NCBI GenBank assembly: GCA_031316315.1
Contig: JADBEO010000007.1
Location: forward strand, 43,501 to 107,500
Length of the DNA: 64,000 bases
Direction: 5' to 3'
DNA from: Chelatococcus sambhunathii
Lineage (GTDB): Bacteria > Pseudomonadota > Alphaproteobacteria > Rhizobiales > Methylopilaceae
Part shown: in pieces, positions 49,677 to 59,699 of the stretch
Layout of the letters: each line of letters begins with the position of its first letter
Position numbering within the stretch: the stretch's first letter is position 1
Made by a program: the position numbers and the translations under genes
Notes under the pieces: model-generated
What the model was told of the DNA's origin: nothing
Database searches by the model: none
What the model saw: only the letters and a program-made list of their open reading frames with translations

Positions 49677-51719
49677 ATGTCCGGAAAGCGATCGGAGGAG
49701 GCCGCCTCGAGTACCCCGGAGGAAGTGGTCGTCCTTGCTCGCCGCGCGCTCGAGGCTGCCCTCGCCCGCGTCGACCGACTGCAGCGGCAGCGCGACGAGG
49801 CCCGTGCGCAGCGCGACTTCGCCCGTGCGCAGCGGGACGACGCGCGACAGCAACGCGACGCGTTGCGGCTCGCGCTCGAAAGCGGCGGCGCCGACGGGGC
49901 CGCTCTGGCTTCCGCCGCCCTGTCGCTTCCGTCCGATCGCGGATCGAGCGCCGAGCCTGACCGGCGGCTCCGGCTGCGCAATCGCCCTCCGTCCGGCTTC
50001 GCCTCGCTGCCGCGCTCGGAGCTCCCAAGCTCGCCATACTCGGTCATGCGGTACCAGGAGCGCGAACAGGCCCGGCAGCTGATCGAGCGCCGGATCCAGC
50101 CGCGGCTGGCGGCCGGCGAGCCGCTCTCCCTCGCGGAGCGCGAGATCGGCGCGTTACGCAAGGTGCCGCCGATGCGGCGACGCGCGAGCGAGCGGTTCAC
50201 GCCGCCGCCGGACGTGGCCTTCGTCACCGTCGCCGACATCGGATTCTATCCGGGACTTCTCGGCCTCGTGCTTTCGCTGGTCGAGGTCTATCCGGGGCTG
50301 GCCTCACCGCTGTTCGTGTACCACGACGGATCGATCGGCCGCTTCGCGCAGGAACGGCTGATCGACGTCTATCCGAACATCGAGTTCATCGCGCCCGACA
50401 TGAACTGGCTCGACCTGTCCTCGACCGAGCTCAACGACGCCAAACGCATCGGTAAGCTCGGCTACATGAAGTTCCTCGCCCTCACGGCGCCGGGCTTCCA
50501 GCGCGTGATCGTGCTGGACGCCGACCTGATGATTCTGGACGATATCAGCGCGCTGTGGACCGGATCGCCCGACGATGCGCGCGTGGTGTACGACCTTGGC
50601 AACAGGGAGTTCGCGATCCGTTCGGACCACACCGGCGACTGGATCATCAACAGCGGCGTCATCTCGCTGCCGGGATCCTGGTGTTCGCACGCCCATTTCG
50701 AGGTTGCGAAGGGCGTGATCAGGCGGAGCCTCGCGCCGCTCAACGACCTGCTCGACCAGTTCGCGGATCAGAAGGCCTGGAACATTTTCCTCTCCGACAG
50801 GCCTCTCACCTATCTCGAGGTCAATTTCAACTGCAACGTGAAGTACGTGGGCCGGTTTCTCGGCGGCAAGCTCGAGGCGATCTCGATCCTGCACTTCGCC
50901 GGGCCGAAGCCTTGGAACGCGACGGAGTTCCTTCCGGAGGAGCTCGTCTCGAAGAAGCGGTCGATGGCCTGCGTGTTTCCGAACATGTGGATTGACCGCT
51001 ATCGAGCGATGCTCTTCAAGCATCGCTCGTTGAGCTATCAGCGCGACAGAGCCTCGCGGTCGAAGCGCGAGGAGGCGCCGGCCGGCTCCGAGTGCTGCGT
51101 GCTCACCGACGACCACGCGGCGGTCGAGCGGCGCGACCTGGCCGAGTTCGGCTTTCCCGACGTCGTCCACGTGGTGCGGGAAGGCCTGCCCGACTGCTTC
51201 GAGGAGCTCCGGCCGGATCACGTGGTCTTTGGGTCGCACGAATATCTGGGCGGCTGGAACAGCCTCGATCCCCAGATTCCGCCCGACTGCGCTCGCCGCA
51301 TCGCCGCGCTCGAATCGCGGCCCGTTGTCTGGGCGCCTTACTATTTCAAGCCGATCTTCGAAGTGTTCGCGCGAAAGCACGGCATCGAGGTGCGCTACCT
51401 GCTTCACGAGGCGCCGTTCGTTCGCGAGGTGAGCGACGTCGGCGCCGCGGACTGCCGGGCTCAGGGCTTTCTCGACAGCTGCGGCGACGCCACGCTGACC
51501 TTCGGCATTCCGGTCGCGGTGCAGCGCGGATATCGGCGCATCGTCACCCTCGCCGACGGCCGAGCGGACAGACGCATCTGCGACCTCGACCCGTCGATCT
51601 CCCTTGTCGCGGAGAATCTTCGCGAGAACGGGATCGAGCTCGAGCTGTCCGTCCAGCCACCCTCGCCTCCCCCCGCCGGACACGCGTTCACGCTCGCCGC
51701 ACAAGCGTCCGGACTGTGA
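49677..51719 (+). CDS. Large GT8-like glycosyltransferase with coiled-coil N-terminus
   Basis: 680 residues from ATG 49677; the ribosome binding site is weak. Residues about 20-70 are a coiled coil of repeated Gln/Arg/Asp-rich units (RDEARAQRDFARAQRDDARQ). The catalytic domain begins near 180 (FVTVADIGFYPGLLGLVLSL) and has the metal-binding DxD in VIVLDADLMILDD (about 281). The C-terminal third (CCVLTDDHAAVERRDLAEFG onward) is a separate domain with no assigned family, perhaps a second transferase. Likely makes a polysaccharide or glycan from the sugar nucleotides of this locus. Confidence 0.8.
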   Translation: MSGKRSEEAASSTPEEVVVLARRALEAALARVDRLQRQRDEARAQRDFARAQRDDARQQRDALRLALESGGADGAALASAALSLPSDRGSSAEPDRRLRLRNRPPSGFASLPRSELPSSPYSVMRYQEREQARQLIERRIQPRLAAGEPLSLAEREIGALRKVPPMRRRASERFTPPPDVAFVTVADIGFYPGLLGLVLSLVEVYPGLASPLFVYHDGSIGRFAQERLIDVYPNIEFIAPDMNWLDLSSTELNDAKRIGKLGYMKFLALTAPGFQRVIVLDADLMILDDISALWTGSPDDARVVYDLGNREFAIRSDHTGDWIINSGVISLPGSWCSHAHFEVAKGVIRRSLAPLNDLLDQFADQKAWNIFLSDRPLTYLEVNFNCNVKYVGRFLGGKLEAISILHFAGPKPWNATEFLPEELVSKKRSMACVFPNMWIDRYRAMLFKHRSLSYQRDRASRSKREEAPAGSECCVLTDDHAAVERRDLAEFGFPDVVHVVREGLPDCFEELRPDHVVFGSHEYLGGWNSLDPQIPPDCARRIAALESRPVVWAPYYFKPIFEVFARKHGIEVRYLLHEAPFVREVSDVGAADCRAQGFLDSCGDATLTFGIPVAVQRGYRRIVTLADGRADRRICDLDPSISLVAENLRENGIELELSVQPPSPPPAGHAFTLAAQASGL

Positions 51720-54022
51720 GCGCGCTCGAAGGACAGCGGCGCGGAGCCACCGCGCCGGTCCGCATCAATCCGGGCGCGCGCCCAGTGACGGCGAAAACAG
51801 GGCTGTCGCCCTTCGAGGTCGTACAGACCGCCACGATTTCCGTCGACGGGCGAACGGTCGCCGTTCCGCTCTATGCGCCCGACGGCGCGGTCACGTCGGG
51901 CCGATTCGACCGCGTGGAATCGGGCGTGCGCTTTGCGCTCGAAGCCGGCGCCACGATGCGTCTCGTCCAGTTCGCGAACAAGCCAAGTTCAAAGCAGCGC
52001 CAGAGTTCGTACCTGCTCCGCCTCCCGGCGGGAGGGGATCTCAAGATCGAGGTCGCGACTGGCGGCGGACGATATGGCGAGGGCTGCTTTCTCTGCCTGC
52101 AGATCTACGGGTTGGAGCACGGCTTCATCACTCAGGTTTGGATGGAGCTTTCGGGCCGGAACCGATCTTTCGAGGTGAAACTGCCGAAGAGAGCGGCCTT
52201 CGGCTGCCTCGCGACCCAGATCTCCGGCGCGGGAACGATCGGCGACATCGAAGCCGTCATCTCGGGCTCGTCGGGCGCGGGTCAGACGACGCTCGGATTC
52301 GAACCGGGCGTCCGGCGCCCGGAGGAGCTCGCCGAGCTGATCGGCGGCGGCGGCGCTTCCGAGGCCCGCGCCGCGGAGGAGCTGCGCAGGGTCGCCGCGG
52401 CTCAGCCGGACGTGGTTATAGCGGCGGCCGGCAAATGGTACTGGGAGCGCAGCTATCACGCCCTGACGAGAATGGCGGCCTTGTCGGCGACATGGCCGGA
52501 TGTGGAGGGTCTCGGACGGGTCGTCGTCAACCTGAAGTATTTTGTCGCCCGTGCGCTCGGCAATCTGAACGCGACGGTCTCGGCGCAGAAGGCGCTGGCG
52601 GAAATCCAAGAAATAAAAGACTGGCGGCGGCTCCTGGGCGCCCGCGAGGCGCAGGCCGTCCTGATTCTCCACGGGCAGGCCCTGATGCGGAACGGCCGCA
52701 TCGAAGACGGCCTCGCCGCATTGAACGTCGCCCGCCTGAACGATCCGACGCACTGGGAGGCCTATTATCTGCTCGCCAACAATCTCGACGAGCAGGACGG
52801 GCCGCTGAAGGACGCCTACTACCAGGCGGCCGCGACGCTGCTGGCACGCCCTCATCCGAAGCTTACGGTCGCGACCGTCGAGAACGATCTTCGCAACGGG
52901 CGCTGGGCGGACGCGCTCTCGAAGGCTCTGGCCGGAGTGGCGGCGTCGACCGAGCCGGTGGACGTCTGGCTGGCGCTCGCCAACGTCTATCTCCATGCCG
53001 GCGACCTCGAGAGCTGGCAGCATTACCTGCGCGCCTACTTCAAGCAGTTCGGTCTGTTCCCGCCGCGGTTCGATCTCAGGTCAGCTCCTCCCGAGGCGCG
53101 CTACGCCTCTCTCGGGACGGCCGCTCCGGCGGCCGAGGCGGCTACGCGCGGAACCGTCGCGGTCATCATGACCACCTACAATTCGCAGGACGTGCTGGCG
53201 CTGGCGGCGCGGTCGGTCCTCGCCCAGACCTATCCGGGCCTGAAGCTCGTCATCGTCGACGACGACAGCTCCGATGGCACGCTCGAGATCGCCCGGGCGC
53301 TCGCCGCCGAAGATCCGCGCGTGGAGATCCTGCCGCAGACGACCAACTGCGGGACCTACGCCTGCAAGAACGTCGCGCTCGCCAGCGTCGAGGCGGACTA
53401 CTACACCTTCCACGATTCCGACGATTGGATGCACCCGCAGCGGATCGCGCGGCATCTCGACGTCATGGAAGAGACAGGCGCGGTGTGCACGACCTCACTG
53501 TGGTTCCGGATGGAGGCGCACGGCAGAGCCGCCGCGCGGCACGCTGGCGGGTATCAACATACCAATCCAGCCTCGATCTTCATCCGCAAAGAGGTGCTCT
53601 CGGCAGTCGGCTATTTCGACTGCGTGCGAACCGGCGCCGATACGGAGTTCTTCTGGCGCGTCCGGAACAGGTTCGAGCGCGACAAGGTCCAGGACATTCC
53701 CCTGCCGCTCGCGATCGGCCTGTTTCACGACGCGTCGCTTACCCAATCCGGCGTCACGGCCTTCAACCGGCATCGGTTCTCCGAAGTGAGGCTGGCCTAT
53801 TGGGAATCCTGGGTCGGCTGGCATCTGGAGACGCTCGCCGACGACCCGTCGCGGCTCCGGGTGCCCTTTCCGCTCCGCGAGCGGCCCTACTGGGCGCCGC
53901 CCGCCATCACCCCCGAGGGCGGCCGTCCCGCGCTGCCCGAGGCCGCGGTCGCGATCATCGCGGCGGAGGACCAGGCGCGCGAGCGCGTCGCCGCGACCGA
54001 CGACGTCTCCGGATCGACATGA
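51716..54022 (+). CDS. Three-part protein: beta domain, TPR region, GT2 glycosyltransferase
   Basis: 768 residues from GTG 51716, overlapping the previous stop. N-terminal beta-rich domain (about 1-190), TPR-like helices in the middle (LGAREAQAVLILHGQALMRN, ANVYLHAGDLESWQHYL), then a GT-A domain from about 478 (VAVIMTTYNSQDVLALAARS, VIVDDDSSDGTLEIARA, YTFHDSDDWMHPQRIARHL). The DSDD is the metal site. The last 130 residues carry acceptor-side motifs. It shares its TPR-GT2 layout with the protein at 55013-57256. Confidence 0.85.
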   Translation: MSALEGQRRGATAPVRINPGARPVTAKTGLSPFEVVQTATISVDGRTVAVPLYAPDGAVTSGRFDRVESGVRFALEAGATMRLVQFANKPSSKQRQSSYLLRLPAGGDLKIEVATGGGRYGEGCFLCLQIYGLEHGFITQVWMELSGRNRSFEVKLPKRAAFGCLATQISGAGTIGDIEAVISGSSGAGQTTLGFEPGVRRPEELAELIGGGGASEARAAEELRRVAAAQPDVVIAAAGKWYWERSYHALTRMAALSATWPDVEGLGRVVVNLKYFVARALGNLNATVSAQKALAEIQEIKDWRRLLGAREAQAVLILHGQALMRNGRIEDGLAALNVARLNDPTHWEAYYLLANNLDEQDGPLKDAYYQAAATLLARPHPKLTVATVENDLRNGRWADALSKALAGVAASTEPVDVWLALANVYLHAGDLESWQHYLRAYFKQFGLFPPRFDLRSAPPEARYASLGTAAPAAEAATRGTVAVIMTTYNSQDVLALAARSVLAQTYPGLKLVIVDDDSSDGTLEIARALAAEDPRVEILPQTTNCGTYACKNVALASVEADYYTFHDSDDWMHPQRIARHLDVMEETGAVCTTSLWFRMEAHGRAAARHAGGYQHTNPASIFIRKEVLSAVGYFDCVRTGADTEFFWRVRNRFERDKVQDIPLPLAIGLFHDASLTQSGVTAFNRHRFSEVRLAYWESWVGWHLETLADDPSRLRVPFPLRERPYWAPPAITPEGGRPALPEAAVAIIAAEDQARERVAATDDVSGST

Positions 54023-54990
54023 CCCTTCGCGCCGTTCTCAACGCCGGCGACCGCCCGAACGCGGCTTCGGCCGGCGACGCCCGGAGCACGGCGCTCGCCT
54101 TCGCCTTCGACGCCGATTATCTCGCCCCGTTCAAGGTGATGCTGTACAGCATGGCGCGCTGCGGCACGCTGCTGGACTGCCCCATCTATGTCTATTCGGA
54201 CGATCCGTCCGTGTTCGACGACGCTTTCGTGCGCCGCGTCGCCGATGTGCGACGCCTCGTCGACGGACAGGATCTCGAAGAGCTCGCCGACATCGCCGAG
54301 CGGCACATCAAGCGGCCCGAGCGCGCCAAGTGGAACCGCGGCACCTGCCTGAAATGGGCGGTGTTCGACGACGCTCCGGTCGACCAGATCCTGTTCCTGG
54401 ACGTCGACATGCTCTGTCTGCGGCCGCTGGAAGGCCTGCTGACCCTGCATCCCTCGGCGGAGCTGGTGTTCTGCCCGCAGTTCCAGCGGTCGGCGATGCC
54501 CGCGGAAGACACCCCCGGCGCGAAGGCCGCGGCCCGCGCCCGCCTGACTGACATGCTGGGCCTGCGCGGAGAAGTCTCGCGACGCGTCAACAGCGGCGTC
54601 ATGCTGGTGCGGAAGCCCCTGCTCTCGCGCGGCCTCAGAAGCCGTCTCATTGCGTTCGCGAAAGGCCGGGAGGACATCAACGAGCAGTCGCACCTGACCA
54701 ATTTCTTCAGGACGAACCGGGACAGGAGCCGCTTCGTCACGGCGGTCGCCTCCAGCGCGTACAATTTTCAGGAGAACTATCTCGACGCCGTCGACCCGAT
54801 CGACGCTCTCGCGCTGCTGCGCCGGATCCGCATCCTCCACTACGCGGGCTCGCAGAAGCCCTGGCGCGCCAAGATCACGAAGAAGGACCGGATCAGCTTT
54901 CAGCTGTGGCGGCAATTCCAGAGCTCGGCGATCGACACGGGCTTCATCGACGTCGGCGCCGCCGGCGAGCCCGAGTCCGGTCCCGTCTGA
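54019..54990 (+). CDS. GT8-like glycosyltransferase
   Basis: 323 residues from ATG 54019, overlapping the previous stop by four bases. It has the nucleotide-sugar entry FAFDADYLAPFKVMLYSM, a DxD in ILFLDVDMLCLRP (about 132), NSGVMLV (about 191) and a C-terminal HYAGSQKPWRAK typical of GT8. The product linkage is unknown. Co-translated with the upstream GT2 gene. Confidence 0.85.
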   Translation: MTLRAVLNAGDRPNAASAGDARSTALAFAFDADYLAPFKVMLYSMARCGTLLDCPIYVYSDDPSVFDDAFVRRVADVRRLVDGQDLEELADIAERHIKRPERAKWNRGTCLKWAVFDDAPVDQILFLDVDMLCLRPLEGLLTLHPSAELVFCPQFQRSAMPAEDTPGAKAAARARLTDMLGLRGEVSRRVNSGVMLVRKPLLSRGLRSRLIAFAKGREDINEQSHLTNFFRTNRDRSRFVTAVASSAYNFQENYLDAVDPIDALALLRRIRILHYAGSQKPWRAKITKKDRISFQLWRQFQSSAIDTGFIDVGAAGEPESGPV

Positions 54991-55012
54991 GGCACCGGCC
55001 CGTTTTCTCCGA

Positions 55013-57256
55013 TCAGAGGAACGGGTTCATGCTCGGCGGTATGTCGAAGTGGCGTTCGTCGACCCGGACAGGAACGGCCAGGCTCTGCTGACCGAGCACG
55101 CGTTCGACGTGCCAGCGCAGCGCGTTCTCGGCGTAGGCCGATCGGACCGGCGAGTAGCGGTTCTCGTCGAAGCCGTTCTCGCCGTCCTGGGTCAGCGAAC
55201 GGCCGTGATGCAGGCCGACGCCGAGCGGCTCTTCCAGCGAATGGATGGCCTTCGCGCCGAAAGTGAGCCTGACGCGCGTCAGGAACTCCGCGTCGGCGCC
55301 GACGCGCACCGAGTCGAAATAGCCGACGCGCTCGATGACGTCGCGGCCGAACAGGGTCGAGGCGGGATTTCGGTGCGTGTAGCCGAAGGTCCAGCGCGAC
55401 AGCAAGGCGTAGCCCTCGTCGTTCTGCCGGAACCAGTTCGAGACGCAGCAGGCCACGCCCGACGTCATCTTGGCGAGCTGGCGCTCGATGCGTTGGGGAT
55501 GCGCCCAGTCGTCCGAGTCGTGCAGCGTGACGAAATCGCCGGCGCATGCGGCGATGCCGAGGTTCTTGGCGACATAGGTGCCGCCGTTCTGCGGCGTGAT
55601 CATCACTTTGACGCGCGGGTCGCGGTCGGCGATCCGCTGCGCCACCGCGAGGCTGTCGTCCGGGCTATGGTCGTCGACGATGATCAGCTGCAGGTTGCGA
55701 TGTGTCTGATCGAGAATGGACGCGGCCGCATATTCGATCGTGTCGGCGGCGTTGAACGACGTCATCACCACGGAAACCAGAGGGCCGCCTTCATACGAGG
55801 TCGCCTCCGGACAAACGAGCGTGCCGATTGGCCTCTCCGACGAGAAGTCGATTTCGGGCGCTAGGAGCCCGAAGGATTTGAAGTAGGACCTCATGAACAG
55901 CTGGGCCTGCGCGTCGGAGCCGCGCGCCCGCGCGATGTTGACGAGCGTCAGCCAGAACTCGCCGTTGCCCGGGAAGCGGCGCAGGCCCTGGAGACAGCGC
56001 ACCTCCGCCGAAGCGAGCCGCCCGAGGGTGAGCTCGAGATAGGCGATGAGCACGAGATCGACGCCCGAAGCGTCCGGTCGCTGAGCATTGCAGGCGAGCA
56101 GCAACTCGAGCGCCCGTTCCGGATCCTTCATCAGCAGAAGTTCGGCGAGCCGCCGGTATTCCGTCATGGCGCCGACGTTCTCCGCAACGATCGCGTACAA
56201 CGCGGTCTCCGCGCCGGCCATGTCGCCGCGTCGGCCCCGGGTGCGCGCCAGCATGATCCGCGTCCTGCGCGAGAGCTCCGCCGCGTCGGGGCCGTCCATC
56301 CCCGCGCAGAGCGCGAGAGCCTCCTCAAAAAAGGCCTGCGCCCTGTCGAACGCCTGGCCAGACATGTAGAGCGCGCCCTGCGCGAAGGATCCAAACGCCG
56401 GGTAGAGAGGGGCGAAGGCCGGATCGTCGCGAAGGCCGTATACGAGCCGGATGCGCTCCTCGGTGATCGCCCCGCGCGTCGCCTTCGCGAATTCCGGGCG
56501 ATCGAAGACGGAAGCGAAACCGGTCGACGCGGCTGACGCCGCCGGCGCGACCGGATCGGCGAAGCGCGGCGTGGTCGCCAACCGCGGAAGCGGAGCGGGC
56601 TCGGCCGCCACCGCGCGATAGGCGACGCGGGGGCGCAGCGCCGAAAGCGGCGCGAGCGCGGAGGAGGAGCCCCCGACGACCACCGAGGCGCTCTTGTAGC
56701 CCGAGGCGTCCTGAATGACGGAGACGTAGAAATCGGCGTCGCGCGAGACGACGTCCTGATAATGCGAGAAATCGGTCTGGTGGCCGTGGGAGACCTGCCA
56801 GATCACCTGGGCGACGTCCGCCTTCAGCCTCCCGATCTGCCGTTCCAGCTGGGCGAGCGAGGGATCGCCGCCGCCGCTGCCGCAGACCAGTTTCAGGCCC
56901 TCGTGGCAGGCGATGATGTCCGTCAGCGTCCGGATGCAGAACTTGCGAAAGTCCGAACCTCCGCTGCCGCCGCGGATTTTCTCTCGATAGTGCTCGGCGA
57001 GCTCGTTGACCCCCGAAAGTACGAAGATCTTGGCGTCCTCGGACGCAAGCTGGGCGGGCGGATCGAGCAGAACGTCCGACAGCGTGATGTCGACCGTGAG
57101 AGCGTCGGCGAACTGGGCGGTCTTGCGCAGGAAGGCGGCGAAGCCCTCGTTCGCGCCGACGGTCGAGACGACGTCGAAGGCGGCGAGACGCGTCGCGATC
57201 CGGCGCGTGAGGAGGGCGCGGACGATCTCGTCGCGGGACCTGCCTATTGGGGCCAT
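55013..57256 (-). CDS. TPR-GT2 glycosyltransferase, paralogue of the 51716 gene
   Basis: 747 residues. The N-terminal 220 residues form an unrecognised alpha/beta domain (SDVLLDPPAQLASEDAKIFV, HEGLKLVCGSGGGDPS). TPR-like helices follow (to about 450), then GT2 (LVSVVMTSFNAADTIEYAAA, IIVDDHSPDDSLAVAQRI, VTLHDSDDWAHPQRIERQL). The GT2 half and the lead-in (SYFKSFGLLAPEIDF) match the 51716 protein closely, while the N-terminal domains differ. Convergent with the GT8 gene. Confidence 0.85.
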   Translation of the reverse strand: MAPIGRSRDEIVRALLTRRIATRLAAFDVVSTVGANEGFAAFLRKTAQFADALTVDITLSDVLLDPPAQLASEDAKIFVLSGVNELAEHYREKIRGGSGGSDFRKFCIRTLTDIIACHEGLKLVCGSGGGDPSLAQLERQIGRLKADVAQVIWQVSHGHQTDFSHYQDVVSRDADFYVSVIQDASGYKSASVVVGGSSSALAPLSALRPRVAYRAVAAEPAPLPRLATTPRFADPVAPAASAASTGFASVFDRPEFAKATRGAITEERIRLVYGLRDDPAFAPLYPAFGSFAQGALYMSGQAFDRAQAFFEEALALCAGMDGPDAAELSRRTRIMLARTRGRRGDMAGAETALYAIVAENVGAMTEYRRLAELLLMKDPERALELLLACNAQRPDASGVDLVLIAYLELTLGRLASAEVRCLQGLRRFPGNGEFWLTLVNIARARGSDAQAQLFMRSYFKSFGLLAPEIDFSSERPIGTLVCPEATSYEGGPLVSVVMTSFNAADTIEYAAASILDQTHRNLQLIIVDDHSPDDSLAVAQRIADRDPRVKVMITPQNGGTYVAKNLGIAACAGDFVTLHDSDDWAHPQRIERQLAKMTSGVACCVSNWFRQNDEGYALLSRWTFGYTHRNPASTLFGRDVIERVGYFDSVRVGADAEFLTRVRLTFGAKAIHSLEEPLGVGLHHGRSLTQDGENGFDENRYSPVRSAYAENALRWHVERVLGQQSLAVPVRVDERHFDIPPSMNPFL

Positions 57257-57269
57257 GCTTCGCTCCCGC

Positions 57270-58196
57270 CTAGACAGCCGCCATCGCCCCTAAAGGACGC
57301 GCGCCCGACCGCGGCATGGCCAGCGACGCGCTCGCCTCGTCCTCGAACAGCCCGCACGAGACCCAGAAGCTCGCCAGCTTCGAGGTCACCTCGTCATCCG
57401 CCGGCATGTCACGCAGAACGTCGACATTCGCGAGTATGCGCTTGTCCGCGTCGGCGATCCAGGCGTCCACGCCGCTCGCGCCGTCCTCGAGCTTCAGGCC
57501 GCTGATCAGACGGGGACCGACCTTGAAGACCTCGCGGATGTCGGTCGACTTGCGCAGCATCGACGCGACGTAGAGATAGATCGGATCGATCGCTCCGCCG
57601 ACCTTGGCGAAGATGTCGTCCAAAGGAACCTGGTACTGGGCCTCCAGCGTGTCCACGAGCTGACGCGCCTCGATCGTGCTGAACGCGAAGGGCAGCTGGT
57701 CGGCGACGAACTCCGCGCCGGCCTCGGGCAGCGCCGCGCTCAGGACGTCGAACGACGCCGCCGCCTTGCGCAGCGCATGGGGACGAGCCTCGACGCGGGC
57801 CGCGCGGCTGCGGGTGCTGCTCTGATCCCCGAAATCGCCCGGCCGGGACGGCCGGATGAAGTGATCGCCGGGGCGCATCGCCACGTAGAACGGGCAATCG
57901 AGCAAGCGGGAGATCAGCAGCAGCGCGGCATCGCCCACAACATCCTGTGAGCAGTTGAGATGCGGTCGCGCGAACCGCGAGACCGGATAGATCTCGACCT
58001 GTTCCTTCAGCGAGCCGTAATGCGGAACGACGTTCGTGAGCAGATATTTGTAAAACTCGTCCGGCAGGAACGAGTTGATGATGATGTTGATCGTGCCGAC
58101 CGACCTCTGTTCGAGAAATTTTTCGAACGAGCGGGCCTGGATGATCAGGTTGGACGCGTTTTCCGAGTTGACGATCGTGACGAAATCGACGGCCAT
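57270..58196 (-). CDS. DUF6492-like protein of glycosyltransferase operon
   Basis: 308 residues. The N-terminus (VDFVTIVNSENASNLIIQAR, IIINSFLPDEFYKYLL) resembles the start of DUF6492-type glycosyltransferase-like proteins, with a later CPFYVAMRPGDHFIRPSRPG segment. No clear DxD. It ends 14 bases before the TPR-GT2 gene and is probably co-transcribed. Function unknown. The 250 bases to its right have no gene. Confidence 0.5.
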   Translation of the reverse strand: MAVDFVTIVNSENASNLIIQARSFEKFLEQRSVGTINIIINSFLPDEFYKYLLTNVVPHYGSLKEQVEIYPVSRFARPHLNCSQDVVGDAALLLISRLLDCPFYVAMRPGDHFIRPSRPGDFGDQSSTRSRAARVEARPHALRKAAASFDVLSAALPEAGAEFVADQLPFAFSTIEARQLVDTLEAQYQVPLDDIFAKVGGAIDPIYLYVASMLRKSTDIREVFKVGPRLISGLKLEDGASGVDAWIADADKRILANVDVLRDMPADDEVTSKLASFWVSCGLFEDEASASLAMPRSGARPLGAMAAV

Positions 58197-58447
58197 CAGT
58201 TCAGTTACTCCCCGAGTCGTGAGATCGACCTAGCATGCGCACGCGATAGCGCCATGACAGGACGGCGTTGCGCTGCACGCCGCGGACTGATCGACGAGTT
58301 CGAGGCCCCGCCGATAGTCTGAGGCGATAGCCGCATCGCGATCAAGCGCCAAATGAACGCAGCCGTTCGAGACGCAGCCGTATCGCGCCGATTCTGCGCG
58401 CACGGCGGGGCCTCGGTCCCGCGGATGCGCGCAAAATCGAGCCATCG

Positions 58448-59524
58448 TCAGTCGGTGTTCGCCCGGCGCTCCTCTGCGACGACCTCGAGATCCTTCCGCA
58501 CCATTTCGGAGCAAAGATCGCGCCATGCCGTCTCGTGGGTCCAGCCCAGCTTCTCTTTGGCCTTGGTGGGATCGCCGATCAGAAGGTCGACCTCGGTCGG
58601 GCGGAAATAGCGAGGGTCGACCTCGACCAGCACGCGCCCGGTCGCCTTGTCGACGCCCTTCTCGTCGACGCCCTCTCCCTGCCACTCAATCGAGACGCCG
58701 GTCTCCTCGAAGGCGGCGGAGACGAAGTCCCGGACCATGGTGGTCTCGCCGGTGGCGAGGACGTAGTCGTCCGGCTCGTCCTGCTGAAGCATCAGCCACA
58801 TGCCGCGAACGTACTCGCGCGCATGGCCCCAGTCGCGCTTGGCGTCGAGATTGCCGAGATAGAGCTTGTCTTGATAGCCGAGCTTGATGGCGGCCACGGC
58901 GCGCGTGATCTTGCGGGTGACGAAGGTCTCGCCGCGCAGCGGGCTCTCGTGATTGAACAGAATGCCGTTCGAGGCGTGCATGCCGTAGGCTTCGCGGTAG
59001 TTCACGACCGCCCAGAAGCCGTAGAGCTTGGCCGCCGCGTAAGGCGAGCGCGGATAGAACGGCGTCGTCTCCTTTTGCGGGATCTCTTGCACCTTGCCAT
59101 AGAGCTCGGAGGTCGAGGCCTGATAGAAGCGCGTCTTCTGTTCGAGACCGAGGATACGGATCGCTTCGAGCAGCCGCAGCGTGCCGATGGCGTCGGCGTT
59201 CGCGGTGTATTCCGGCGTCTCGAAGCTCACCTGGACGTGGCTCTGCGCCGCGAGGTTGTAGATCTCGTCGGGCTGGCTCTGCTGAACGATGCGGATCAGA
59301 TTGGTCGAGTCCGTCATGTCGCCGTAATGTAGAATGTAACGGCGCTCGGCCTCATGCGGATCCTTGATGAGATGATCGACGCGGCCGGTGTTGAACGACG
59401 ACGACCGGCGCTTGATGCCGTGAACGACGTAGCCTTTCTCCAGCAGCAGTTCGGACAGGTACGCGCCGTCCTGGCCGGTGACGCCGGTGATCAGCGCGAC
59501 CTTTCCGTTACCTTCTTTAGCCAT
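58448..59524 (-). CDS. gmd: GDP-mannose 4,6-dehydratase
   Basis: 358 residues. It has the NADP-binding [15 protein letters not shown], the catalytic [11 protein letters not shown]yr and Lys, [14 protein letters not shown], and [20 protein letters not shown], all standard for Gmd. It converts GDP-mannose to GDP-4-keto-6-deoxymannose. The start ATG 59524 is followed by [14 protein letters not shown]. Confidence 0.96.
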   Translation of the reverse strand: MAKEGNGKVALITGVTGQDGAYLSELLLEKGYVVHGIKRRSSSFNTGRVDHLIKDPHEAERRYILHYGDMTDSTNLIRIVQQSQPDEIYNLAAQSHVQVSFETPEYTANADAIGTLRLLEAIRILGLEQKTRFYQASTSELYGKVQEIPQKETTPFYPRSPYAAAKLYGFWAVVNYREAYGMHASNGILFNHESPLRGETFVTRKITRAVAAIKLGYQDKLYLGNLDAKRDWGHAREYVRGMWLMLQQDEPDDYVLATGETTMVRDFVSAAFEETGVSIEWQGEGVDEKGVDKATGRVLVEVDPRYFRPTEVDLLIGDPTKAKEKLGWTHETAWRDLCSEMVRKDLEVVAEERRANTD

Positions 59525-59699
59525 CGATTCCGCCTTCTGCCCCCGCTCTGAACCAAAACTGCGTATGCGTCCCCGGCGCCCGCCTCGACGAGCCGCCGCT
59601 TCCGCTCCCGATCAGCGCCGCGCCTGGCCCCGACGGCGGCCGCGACGAAGACGCATTCGACCGCCTTTTCCGGACGGCCGACGCGCGGCGGGAAAGCGG

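Noticed and set aside
51604..54018. Long upstream extension of the GT8-like frame at 54019
   Set aside because: It overlaps the TPR-GT2 gene in another frame and is Arg-rich without motifs; only the part from 54019 matches a family.
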